Source: RFTU01 sp032122355 (lineage in GTDB: Bacteria > Pseudomonadota > Gammaproteobacteria > Burkholderiales > Burkholderiaceae_C). Taken from it: DNA of 39,236 nt. Shown here piece after piece: positions 25,453 to 34,027 of this stretch (within the stretch, counting starts at the first letter, position 1; each line of letters starts with the position of its first letter). The position numbers were made by a program, and so were the translations under genes. A model generated the notes under the pieces. That model did no database searches. It saw nothing but the letters and a program-made list of their open reading frames with translations, and had not been told where the DNA came from. Location: contig JAUMCS010000100.1 of assembly GCA_032122355.1 (NCBI GenBank), positions 1 through 39,236 on the forward strand, written 5' to 3'.

Positions 25453-26142
25453 ATGAAAATCATCACTTGTTTTCGCTGCTACACCTTAGCTGCTATTGCG
25501 GCTACCGCTTTTATGGTTGGGTGCGCTAATACGGGGGCGCCGAATTTACCGCAAGCGACCTTCACCCCCGTTCAGCCTTTGCAATCTATCACACCCAAAC
25601 CGTCTACAGGGGCTATATATAACGGCCGTCAGAGCGACAACTGGTTTGGCCGTGGCCGCAATTTTGAAGTTGGTGATATGGTAACTGTGATTTTGGATGA
25701 AAGCACACAAGCTAAACGAGCATCTACAACAGCTGTATCACGTAACTCCACGATTGATATTTTATCCACTTCAGCTCTGGTGAAACCTCGTAGCGGTGTT
25801 TTGGGTGCTATCAAACTCGATGGCATGAGTACGGATTCGCAAGGTACAGGTGCAGCCGATCAACAGGCTTCGTTGACGGGATCTTTAGCCGTCTCCATCA
25901 TTGAAGTCATGACTAACGGGAATTTGGTTGTGCGGGGTGAGAAACAACTTTCTTTGAGTGAAGGCAGCGAAATCATCCAAATTTCAGGTGTGATTCGTCC
26001 TGAAGATATCTCACCCAACAATACGGTGTTATCTCGTCGCTTGGCTCATGCGCAAATTTCGTATCGTGGAAGTGGCGATTTGGCCGCTGCAGCTAAACCG
26101 GGTTGGGCTACTCAGTGGATCAATCGATTTTGGCCCTTTTAG
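25453..26142 (+). CDS. flgH: Flagellar L-ring lipoprotein FlgH
   Basis: A 229-residue outer-membrane lipoprotein forming the L ring. The signal peptide ends in a lipobox-like FMVGC, with Cys24 as the lipidated residue. Family blocks include NWFGRGRNFEVGDMVTVILDEST, GSLAVSIIEVMTNGNLVVRGEKQLSLSEGSEIIQISGVIRPEDI and the C-terminal HAQISYRGSGDL. It starts 9 bases after the flgG stop. Its presence confirms an outer membrane. Confidence 0.96.
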   Translation: MKIITCFRCYTLAAIAATAFMVGCANTGAPNLPQATFTPVQPLQSITPKPSTGAIYNGRQSDNWFGRGRNFEVGDMVTVILDESTQAKRASTTAVSRNSTIDILSTSALVKPRSGVLGAIKLDGMSTDSQGTGAADQQASLTGSLAVSIIEVMTNGNLVVRGEKQLSLSEGSEIIQISGVIRPEDISPNNTVLSRRLAHAQISYRGSGDLAAAAKPGWATQWINRFWPF

Positions 26143-26171
26143 TGCACTTTTATGACAATAGGGGATGCGGT

Positions 26172-27338
26172 ATGACAACTTTTGGCTTTCACTTTCGCAG
26201 AATTTTTCTCGCGTCGCGCCGGCTAGTGATCAGCATGAGTTTATTGCTGTTTTGTCAGCTGGCGCAAGCCGATCGTGTGAAAGATTTAGCTAATGTGGCC
26301 TCGGTCCGTACCAATCAATTGATTGGATATGGTGTGATGGTAGGGCTCCAGGGCACCGGAGATGGCGCAGATATTAGCTTCACAGTGCAAAGCGTCAAGG
26401 CTATGCTGAATCGGATGGGCGTGAGCATTGATTCTCCTTTGTCTGATTTTGAAAACAGTGCTGGAGGCAGTGGCAAACTGGATCTCAAAAATACGGCTGC
26501 AGTGATGGTAACGTCGGAATTGCCCGGCTTTGCTAAGCCTGGGCAAAAGTTGGATGTGACCGTTTCAGCCATTGGGAAATCAACGAGTCTTCGCGGTGGT
26601 ACTTTATTGCTCACGGCACTCAGAGGAGTGGATGGCCAGACCTATGCTTTGGCGCAAGGATCTGTCACTGCAACAGGTGTAGAAGCAGGCGCAGCTGGCA
26701 GTAAAGTGGCTATTGGTGTAGCTACAACTTCCCGTATTCCTGATGGCGCTACTGTAGAGCGCGCCGTGGATACTCCTTTTGATACCAGTTCTGAAGTCGT
26801 GTTGAATGTTCATAGAAAAGACTTCACTACCGTCAATGCCATTGTTTCAGCCATTAATCGACAGTTTGGTCAAGATGTGGCGAGAGCCATTGATGGTCTG
26901 TCGGTTGCTATTCGTACGCCGGAAGAAACCAGTCAAAAAGTCTCTTTTTTGAGTTTGGTTGAAAATTTAGATGTTACCCCTGGTGAGCCTCCGGCGAGAG
27001 TCGTGGTCAACGCCAAAACAGGTACGGTGGTGATTAGCAACAACGTGAGGGTATGGCCGGCTGCGGTATCACATGGCACGATATCAGTGGCTATTGCAAT
27101 GACTAACGAAGTGTCACAACCCGGCCCCTTCAGTAATGGACAAACACAAGCAGTGCAAAATGCATCCATTGCAGTGAAGGAGCCGAACAAACCCATGTTT
27201 TTATTCCAACCCGGCGTTGATTTGCGGGCGATTGTGGATGCCGTCAATCAAGTTGGGGCAACCCCATCAGCATTGATCGCTATTTTAGAGGCGCTCAAAA
27301 GTGCGGGCAGTTTACGTGCCGAGTTATTGGTGATTTAA
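26172..27338 (+). CDS. flgI: Flagellar P-ring protein FlgI
   Basis: A 388-residue periplasmic protein that forms the P ring around the rod. A cleavable signal (RRLVISMSLLLFCQLAQA) leads into the mature start DRVKDLANVASVRTNQLIGYGVMVGLQGTGDG, which is highly conserved. The C-terminal LFQPGVDLRAIVDAVNQVGATPSALIAILEALKSAGSLRAELLVI matches the family end. ATG at 26172 with AGGGG upstream is chosen; the frame is open back into flgH. Assembly needs FlgA, encoded nearby. Confidence 0.96.
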   Translation: MTTFGFHFRRIFLASRRLVISMSLLLFCQLAQADRVKDLANVASVRTNQLIGYGVMVGLQGTGDGADISFTVQSVKAMLNRMGVSIDSPLSDFENSAGGSGKLDLKNTAAVMVTSELPGFAKPGQKLDVTVSAIGKSTSLRGGTLLLTALRGVDGQTYALAQGSVTATGVEAGAAGSKVAIGVATTSRIPDGATVERAVDTPFDTSSEVVLNVHRKDFTTVNAIVSAINRQFGQDVARAIDGLSVAIRTPEETSQKVSFLSLVENLDVTPGEPPARVVVNAKTGTVVISNNVRVWPAAVSHGTISVAIAMTNEVSQPGPFSNGQTQAVQNASIAVKEPNKPMFLFQPGVDLRAIVDAVNQVGATPSALIAILEALKSAGSLRAELLVI

Positions 27339-27357
27339 AGAAGAATGCGAGGTTCTT

Positions 27358-27822
27358 ATGAATATTCAAAACCCCATTTCTCATGAACCGGTGATCAACT
27401 CATATCATGATTTTTCCGGATTGGCTGCGCTCAAAGCACAAACACACGGCAATGGTGCGCAGGGCAAGGATGATAAGGCACTTCGTGTTGTCGCGCAGCA
27501 ATTTGAGGCTACTTTTATTCAAGAAATGATGCGTACTATGCGTCAGTCCAGTATGAAATCGGATCTTATTGAGTCCAATGGTATGGAAACATTCGAGGGC
27601 ATGTTTGACAAAGAGGTTGCGATGCAAATATCCAAGCGTGGTGGAATGGGGGTGGCCGATCTGATGGTGAAACATATGCAACCCCCATCATCCAGTACTA
27701 ATGAGCCTTCTCATTCCTTACATCAGGCCCTTCCTTTGAAGAATGAAGCCGTTAAGCCGGGTTCTTATGAACTGATGAATAACCGGTTATTTCCCTTGCA
27801 ATCACCAGTTGTGTTGCCATAG
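27358..27822 (+). CDS. flgJ: FlgJ, rod-cap domain only
   Basis: A 154-residue protein with the FlgJ N-terminal rod-binding region (VVAQQFEATFIQEMMRTMRQSS ... GMETFEGMFDKEVAMQISKRGGMGVADLMVKHM). In many beta- and gammaproteobacteria FlgJ is about 310 residues, with a C-terminal glucosaminidase domain that opens the peptidoglycan. That domain is absent here. The frame ends cleanly with no degraded remnant before flgK, 51 bases on, so this is a genuine short form. The LysM/transglycosylase-like product encoded upstream of flgB is the likely replacement. Confidence 0.9.
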   Translation: MNIQNPISHEPVINSYHDFSGLAALKAQTHGNGAQGKDDKALRVVAQQFEATFIQEMMRTMRQSSMKSDLIESNGMETFEGMFDKEVAMQISKRGGMGVADLMVKHMQPPSSSTNEPSHSLHQALPLKNEAVKPGSYELMNNRLFPLQSPVVLP

Positions 27823-27873
27823 TTCGGTTGATCACATTCAATGGCTAAGTAACCCACATCCAAGCACACTATC

Positions 27874-30800
27874 ATGGCCGACATCTTAAGTATCAGTAGT
27901 AGTGCCGTTGGTGTATATCAGCGGGTGCTCAGCACGGTTAGCGATAATATTGCTAATGTCGGTAATCCTGATTTTGTTCGTCAAGATGCATCGGTTACGC
28001 AATTGCCATCCCAATTTGATGGGCGATCATATCAGGGTAGTGGGGCTATTTTTAACGGCGTTCGTCGTCAATATGATGAGTTTATTGAATACCAGCTTCG
28101 CCAAGCAAAAAGCAATGTTCAGTCTTCACAAACAATGGTGAACTATGCTGAGCAGGTGATGGATATTTTGGGCGGACAGCAAACAAGCCTGAATTCAGCT
28201 CTGGATAAGTTTTTCTCTGCGAGTAGCGCTTTAGCTTCTGATCCTGCAGCCAATATTGCTCGAACCAATTTCTTATCAGCGGCTCAGGGTATAGCAGCAC
28301 GAGTCAGGGATATATCTGCAAATTTTGAGCGATTTGATGCAGAAACCCAAGCTGCCAGTAAGACCGTTGTTGGTAAAGTCAATGTACTGGCGCAACAACT
28401 AGCGCAGGTTAATGGTCAACTTTTTAAGCAATCCTCCCTTGAAAAGCAATCTGCCAGTTTACTCAATCAACGAGATGCACTCCTGCGTGATTTGAGTGGC
28501 TACATTGATTACCAGTCTTCGTTAGAACCCAATGGGGTGGTAAAGGTCAGTATAGGTGGGGCTGGTTCAGCCGGCGTTTTAGTTGAAGGCAGTACGGTTC
28601 AAACGGTTGATGTTCAATTTAAAGCAGGCGGTGTTGATCAAGTTGATTTGGTGTTAGATCCCTGGGGAAAGCAGGCGCGCATTTTATCGGGGATTACAGT
28701 TGGGGAGTATGGAGGCCTAGTTGAGTTTCGAAGCCGTATGCTCGAGCCTGCTATGGCTCAGTTGGATTCATTTACGAAAACTTTTGCTACCGCTGTCAAT
28801 CAGGTTCATCAAAGCGGCGTGGATGCAAATGGCCAATCCGGCCAGGCTCTTTTTGATTTCACACCTAACCTGAGTTACACCAAAATAGGCTCACAAAATA
28901 CCACCCAAGTCAAAGCAACCGTAACAAACCCGGAGTTGCTCGCTGGTCAATCGGTGAATATTGCATTTGATGCATTGGCCGGTAAAACGTACAGTGTTTC
29001 ATTAACTGGGCCTTTTGTGGCTGGGGATCAAATTGAAGTCTCACTGAACGGGCGATCTAGATTGATGACCGTGGCTGGCTCCAACCCATCCGTGGAAAGC
29101 GTGATGCGTGATTTACGCACATTCATTGATAGCGATGCGGGAGGTGGTGCTAACGCTGATTTGGGATTTGGAACTCAGTTAAGAACATCTGTGGGCATCA
29201 AGGGTGAATTGATTATCAGTAGCCCCGTGCTGAGTGACTATCAATTGAACTTGGCGGTTTCCTCTGAAGAAGGCAGAGCACAAACTGAATCTAGTCAGGG
29301 CTTATGGGTAGCAAATGACCCTGTTACGGGGCAGAATGTGGTTGGAGTACATAGTTTGAAACTGGCAGGCTTGTCAGTGGAAATTGGGGGGGTAGGCAAA
29401 AATGGTGATCAAATCATTATCACGCCAGATGGGCGGCCAGCCAGTTCCATACGATCCCTGATCAATGAGCCAACGAAAGTGGCCACCGCAGCATCTTTCG
29501 GGGTTGCAAGAGGATCGCAAAATTTAAGTACATCTCGGCCTGTCATCGAGGATGCCACATCATCTCAATTGGCCACATTTACTGAAAGAGCCTTGGGCGC
29601 AAAAAATGCCCTAGTTAATCACGCCGCTGTATCGGCTGGAATGAATTGGGATACAAGCCGCACCATGCCTGCCTCCGTGGTGCCAGCGGGTGTGTCAAAT
29701 GTCACTTACTATCTCAACCCGTCAAGTAGTAGCGCGGCTGAGCTACAAATTTTCACACGTGATGGTCGGCAAATTGCAGGTAAACCCATGCCTGATAGTC
29801 AAGCTTTAATCGATACAAGCCGAGCATTTCAAACGGGCAGTACTTATTCAGATGCCTACATCAATAACACTTATCGAGGTGTGAGTGTCTTTTACGGGGC
29901 TAGGGCAAAACCTGAGATAGTCAGTCCCATTGGAACTGATCATTTACAACGCACGGCTATCAAACTAGATGCTAAATTGGTGGCAGATTTTCGATTGTCT
30001 CTGTCTGGTGTAAATGCTATCCCTGCAGGAGCAGTGACACTCAACGGCGCACCCATGACTGCATTTGCTGGTGGGAATGGGCAGGATGTTGTCCGTTGGA
30101 TTAACCAAAATTCAGGCGCAACGGGTATTGTGGCCACATTGGATGCCGATGGGTATTTATCTATAACGAGGCCTTCTTCACAACAAGATGGTTCGATTCA
30201 ATTAGGCTTTGGAACCTATTTGGATGCGCAGGGCAATACACAAGCATCCAGTCCTGAAATTCTCGCTAAATTGGGTTTTCGAACGACCGCTCAAATTGAT
30301 GGGGTAGTGGGAGAGGATTTGGTTGTATTTGCAACAGGTCAGGGTACTACTCAGTTGGCAGCTACTTGGGAGGGGCAAGCCTGGACACCGCAAGAAAAAC
30401 GCGATCAGCTACGACAACAAAAACTAGAGGTTCAATTTACCACGGCTACTCACTACATCATCAAAGATACCTTAGCTGATCAAATCGTTGCTGAACGTGA
30501 CTTCCAGGCTGGACAACCTATTGACTATGCGGGCTTACGAATGACTTTTGATCAATTACCTGTCGCGGGCGATAAGTTCATGGTCAACGGTAATCAAATG
30601 GCAGTTGGTGATAATACCAACGCATTACGTATGATTGCTTTGCAAAAAGCCCCCCTTGCAGGGCCTGATGGTAGTTTGACTCTATCCGAAGCATATTTGA
30701 GTTTAATTGATCATTTCGGTAATTTAACCAGTGAGTCCCAACTTGGTCTGAGTTCTTTTCAAGCTATTGAGCAAGAGGCTGTCAATGCGCGCGAATCGGT

Positions 30801-30921
30801 TTCTGGCGTTAACTTGGACGAGGAAGCGGCCAATTTAATACGCTTTCAGCAAGCCTATCAAGCTGCTGCAAAAAGCATGCAAGTAGCCAACCAGTTATTT
30901 GAAACACTGCTCCAAATTTAA
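27874..30921 (+). CDS. flgK: Flagellar hook-associated protein FlgK, enlarged
   Basis: FlgK (HAP1) links hook and filament. The N-terminal axial motif VYQRVLSTVSDNIANVGNPDFVRQDASV and the C-terminal SVSGVNLDEEAANLIRFQQAYQAAAKSMQVANQLFETLLQ are typical. The helical D1 region with QLAQVNGQLFKQSSLEKQSASLLNQRDALLRDLSGYIDY is also present. At 1015 residues it is well above the usual 450-650. The added material lies in the beta-rich middle, about residues 330-900. The frame is unbroken. No clear Shine-Dalgarno sequence precedes the ATG. Confidence 0.93.
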   Translation: MADILSISSSAVGVYQRVLSTVSDNIANVGNPDFVRQDASVTQLPSQFDGRSYQGSGAIFNGVRRQYDEFIEYQLRQAKSNVQSSQTMVNYAEQVMDILGGQQTSLNSALDKFFSASSALASDPAANIARTNFLSAAQGIAARVRDISANFERFDAETQAASKTVVGKVNVLAQQLAQVNGQLFKQSSLEKQSASLLNQRDALLRDLSGYIDYQSSLEPNGVVKVSIGGAGSAGVLVEGSTVQTVDVQFKAGGVDQVDLVLDPWGKQARILSGITVGEYGGLVEFRSRMLEPAMAQLDSFTKTFATAVNQVHQSGVDANGQSGQALFDFTPNLSYTKIGSQNTTQVKATVTNPELLAGQSVNIAFDALAGKTYSVSLTGPFVAGDQIEVSLNGRSRLMTVAGSNPSVESVMRDLRTFIDSDAGGGANADLGFGTQLRTSVGIKGELIISSPVLSDYQLNLAVSSEEGRAQTESSQGLWVANDPVTGQNVVGVHSLKLAGLSVEIGGVGKNGDQIIITPDGRPASSIRSLINEPTKVATAASFGVARGSQNLSTSRPVIEDATSSQLATFTERALGAKNALVNHAAVSAGMNWDTSRTMPASVVPAGVSNVTYYLNPSSSSAAELQIFTRDGRQIAGKPMPDSQALIDTSRAFQTGSTYSDAYINNTYRGVSVFYGARAKPEIVSPIGTDHLQRTAIKLDAKLVADFRLSLSGVNAIPAGAVTLNGAPMTAFAGGNGQDVVRWINQNSGATGIVATLDADGYLSITRPSSQQDGSIQLGFGTYLDAQGNTQASSPEILAKLGFRTTAQIDGVVGEDLVVFATGQGTTQLAATWEGQAWTPQEKRDQLRQQKLEVQFTTATHYIIKDTLADQIVAERDFQAGQPIDYAGLRMTFDQLPVAGDKFMVNGNQMAVGDNTNALRMIALQKAPLAGPDGSLTLSEAYLSLIDHFGNLTSESQLGLSSFQAIEQEAVNARESVSGVNLDEEAANLIRFQQAYQAAAKSMQVANQLFETLLQI

Positions 30922-30936
30922 CGGGGGTATCACCAA

Positions 30937-31848
30937 ATGAAAATCTCAACTGCTCAGTTTTATAACAATGCTAGCCGCCAAATGATCGAAAGTCAGCAAC
31001 GCTTATCCGGGGTTCAGGCTGAGTTGGCAACGGGTAAGAAAATTCTGAGCGCCAGTGATGCACCCGACAAAATTTCTGCCATACAAAGGGTAGGCAGTCT
31101 ACTATCTCAGCAAGATATCCATCAAAACAACCTAGAGTCAGTCAATCAGCGTTTGCAAACACAAGAAACGGCACTTCGGTCTTCTAGCAATTTACTCATT
31201 AGACTTAGAGAGTTAGCGACACAATTTGCCAATTCAACCTATACGCCCACACAGCGTAATAGTGCGGCCACTGAGGTGCAAGGCATACGAGATCAATTAC
31301 TGGGATTGGCAAATGCCAAAGATGCCAATGGCAAGAGTGTATTTGCCGGCAGTTTGACCGGTCAAAATGCTTTTTCAGCAGGCGGAGTTTATCAGGGGAA
31401 TCAAGCCAATCTTGAGGTGGAAGTGGGCGAGTCTTATCAGCTGCAAACACCGCGTTCAGGTAGTGACGTTTTTACCAGTGTGATTCGTCAACAGGGCTCA
31501 CAACCTGCGCAAGCTATCGGCTTTTTTCAAGCTCTGGATGATTTCACTAACGCTCTTAATAACAGTGATTTAGATGCCATCCGATTGAGTATTTCGGAAA
31601 CTGATCAATTACACCAAGGTGTGACAACCGCACTGGCCGATATAGGTGTTAGATTGAAAGATGCGCAGGAGCAAGGAGATCTGCTTAATGAGCAAAACCT
31701 TCGTTTGAAAACTTTGCAGTCTGAGTTGCAAGATGTTGACTACGCGGAAGCGATTACACGGATGCAAAAGGAAATGATGGGTTTACAAGCTGCTCAGAGT
31801 AGTTTTGCACAAATTTCTCGTTTGAGTTTATTTAACTATATGAATTGA
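30937..31848 (+). CDS. flgL: Flagellar hook-associated protein FlgL
   Basis: FlgL (HAP3) sits between FlgK and the filament. The 303-residue protein is flagellin-like at both ends: AQFYNNASRQMIESQQRLSGVQAELATGKKILSASDAPDKIS and VDYAEAITRMQKEMMGLQAAQSSFAQISRLSLFNYMN. Length is normal, unlike FlgE and FlgK. It follows flgK by 15 bases with GGGGG before the ATG, and precedes fliD by only 7 bases. Confidence 0.94.
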   Translation: MKISTAQFYNNASRQMIESQQRLSGVQAELATGKKILSASDAPDKISAIQRVGSLLSQQDIHQNNLESVNQRLQTQETALRSSSNLLIRLRELATQFANSTYTPTQRNSAATEVQGIRDQLLGLANAKDANGKSVFAGSLTGQNAFSAGGVYQGNQANLEVEVGESYQLQTPRSGSDVFTSVIRQQGSQPAQAIGFFQALDDFTNALNNSDLDAIRLSISETDQLHQGVTTALADIGVRLKDAQEQGDLLNEQNLRLKTLQSELQDVDYAEAITRMQKEMMGLQAAQSSFAQISRLSLFNYMN

Positions 31849-31855
31849 GATTGCT

Positions 31856-33385
31856 ATGGTCACGACAACCTCGGTAACAAACTCGGCTTCGACAAGTTCA
31901 TCATTTAATGCCAGTGGTTTAATGCAAGGCTTGGGTATGGGCTCAGGTATAGATATTAAGGCATTAGCCCAGAGCCTTGTCGATGCCACCAGTAAACCGC
32001 AAACAGAGATAATTCAAAAAAGTATCGACAAACAAAAGGCACGAACCAATGCTTATGACATAGTCACCAGAGCCATTAATCAACTACAAGAAGATTTGAA
32101 TGTACTGGCTCAACCCCTTATTTTTTCTCAGTTTACTACGCAAAGTAGTATGCCATCCGCTGTTTCAGTGAAGGGCTCTGTGGGAGCGCAGCCTGCATCA
32201 CATGCTGTGAATGTGACGCAATTAGCTCAGGCGCAACGCACCGTTATTAAAGGTAGTACGGGGTTCCCTATTTCATCAGGGGGTGCCATGGTTGGTGCAG
32301 GTGAAACTGTACAAATAAATTTGACTATTAAGCAACAAACCCACAATTTAAGCATTACCAATACTACCCCGGAAGGGGTGGTTAGCGCTATTAATGCTGC
32401 AGGGCTGGGTGTGACTGCAAGTTTGGTCAATTTAACAGGATCGCAGGGGGGGGCGCTGGGTATCGTTTTGACAGGTGATGTGGGTGCTGATAATGCATTT
32501 TCTATAGATATGCCTGGTGTGTCTAATGTTGCCGTCAGCCAAAGTCGCTCGGCACAAGATGCAGAACTCAGTGTCGATGGTGTTGAAATTACAAGACCGA
32601 ATAACCAAATTGGTGATGTGATTCCGGGGGCGGTTTTGGATTTATTAAACACCACGCAGGGTAGTGAAGTTAGAGTGAGTTTGATTAATGACACAACTGA
32701 GATTAAAAGTGCAATCAAGCAATTTGTGCAAAGTTATAACGACTTGCAGAATATTATTGATGTCTCCCAGGATGCCAATTCAACGATTGAAAATTTAGGC
32801 GGAGCCTTAGTTGGGGATCAATCTATTCAAAGTATCAGAGACAAAATTCGTTCGATTTTGATGCCTCCAGTGGGTAGCAGTGCATCAGGAACTGATATGA
32901 GTGGAAGTGCAAATCTTCACGGACTACGTGATTTAGGTTTGATGATAGACACTGACGGCAAGATGAAATTTGCTCACTTGGCATCCTCTGCTCCTAATAA
33001 TCAGCTGTATAAAGTGGGTGATGAATCGACCTTGGATCAACAGTTAGCCAATCATGTCCAAGAAGTTCAGGCTCTTTTTTTGGGCGGTAGTGGAAAAACC
33101 GGAATTGCTTCGGACATGGCCAATGCCTTGGTTGGGCGGGGGCAATATGTCGACTCTACGGCAGTGCCTTCTAGTCCGACCACCATTTTACTGGCTTTAA
33201 AAAATGGCGCTGGAAATCGTATTAAAGATGAGCAAAAAAGGTTGGAGGGTTTGCAGGTGCGTATGCAGGGATTACTGGATCGATATATGCAGCAGTTTGC
33301 CGTGATGGATAGCCTAGTTGGACAGAATAAAGCAACCATGAAAAGCTTGGAGGCCAGTTTTGCGAGCATGAATCAAAGCAATTGA
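31856..33385 (+). CDS. fliD: Flagellar filament cap protein FliD
   Basis: FliD (HAP2) caps the filament and folds in flagellin subunits. The N-terminal GLGMGSGIDIKALAQSLVDATSKPQTEIIQKSIDKQKARTNAYDIV and the C-terminal coiled coil (EQKRLEGLQVRMQGLLDRYMQQFAVMDSLVGQNKATMKSLEASFASM) identify it, with the middle Ig-like cap region between. At 509 residues it is of ordinary size. It sits directly after flgL instead of with fliC and fliS, which is less usual. No fliS or fliT gene is in the window. Confidence 0.93.
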   Translation: MVTTTSVTNSASTSSSFNASGLMQGLGMGSGIDIKALAQSLVDATSKPQTEIIQKSIDKQKARTNAYDIVTRAINQLQEDLNVLAQPLIFSQFTTQSSMPSAVSVKGSVGAQPASHAVNVTQLAQAQRTVIKGSTGFPISSGGAMVGAGETVQINLTIKQQTHNLSITNTTPEGVVSAINAAGLGVTASLVNLTGSQGGALGIVLTGDVGADNAFSIDMPGVSNVAVSQSRSAQDAELSVDGVEITRPNNQIGDVIPGAVLDLLNTTQGSEVRVSLINDTTEIKSAIKQFVQSYNDLQNIIDVSQDANSTIENLGGALVGDQSIQSIRDKIRSILMPPVGSSASGTDMSGSANLHGLRDLGLMIDTDGKMKFAHLASSAPNNQLYKVGDESTLDQQLANHVQEVQALFLGGSGKTGIASDMANALVGRGQYVDSTAVPSSPTTILLALKNGAGNRIKDEQKRLEGLQVRMQGLLDRYMQQFAVMDSLVGQNKATMKSLEASFASMNQSN

Positions 33386-33424
33386 AGAGGGGGTAAGTCC
33401 GTTGATTTAAGGGTTTGTACGGAT

Positions 33425-33451
33425 TAAAGTTCCGTTGTGTTGTTCCGAATC
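33425..33451 (+). promoter_or_regulatory. Sigma-28 (FliA) promoter for flaG
   Basis: TAAAGTTC, an 11-base spacer and TCCGAATC match the FliA pattern TAAAGTTT-N11-GCCGATAA in spacing, -35 box and CCGA core. It lies in the gap after fliD, about 78 bases before the flaG ATG. Confidence 0.78.
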
Positions 33452-33528
33452 CTTCATTAAATCCAATGCTTGAATTGGGTTTGAAGTCTACACGTCAGTG
33501 TTAGGCCAAAAAGTGAAGGGAGAACATC

Positions 33529-33906
33529 ATGTCTATATCATCGATTACTCATTCTGCCGCAGCCACTGTGGCGGGTTTGCCTACGGGTAAAACAGTAGCC
33601 GCTGCAGAGGCCCAACAACAAGGTCAATTGAAAACAGTTCGTTCGCAAGAGGCATTGAAAGGTTTTCGAGATCCTCAAGAGATTAAAAGGAACGTACATG
33701 AAGCAATAACCCAAATTAATCAAGAGTTGGAGAAAAAAACCAATTCATTAGCTTTCTCGATTGATAAGAATGTGAGTATTCCTGTGGTATCTGTTCACAA
33801 TAGGAACACGGGCGAGTTGATACGTCAGATACCCAGTGAGGTTGTTGTGAAATCTGCCCACAGCATTGAAAAGCTCAAAGGTCTGCTATGGGATCAACAA
33901 TCTTAA
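33529..33906 (+). CDS. flaG: Flagellar protein FlaG
   Basis: A 125-residue FlaG family protein. The conserved C-terminal block is LAFSIDKNVSIPVVSVHNRNTGELIRQIPSEVVVKSAHSIEKLKGLLWDQ, preceded by a variable Ala/Gln-rich N-terminus. FlaG is linked to filament length control in several bacteria, though its mechanism is unclear. AAGGGAG lies before the ATG. It has its own sigma-28 site and so belongs to the late class with fliC, although lysC and a tRNA gene separate them. Confidence 0.9.
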   Translation: MSISSITHSAAATVAGLPTGKTVAAAEAQQQGQLKTVRSQEALKGFRDPQEIKRNVHEAITQINQELEKKTNSLAFSIDKNVSIPVVSVHNRNTGELIRQIPSEVVVKSAHSIEKLKGLLWDQQS

Positions 33907-34027
33907 TGTTGTTTTGTTGAAGGTGGCAGTCTTTGATGTCAATTGAGATGGCATTGCGTCAAAATGCCTTAAAAATGCCATGGGCTTCCGTTAAAATGGA
34001 GGGATACTCAATTCAGCCTTCTTAACT

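Noticed and set aside
33949..33980. TGGCATT/AATGCCA repeats before lysC as a lysine riboswitch
   Set aside because: Only one short arm with two alternative partners is present; the long multi-helix lysine riboswitch core is absent, and lysine riboswitches are not expected in this lineage.
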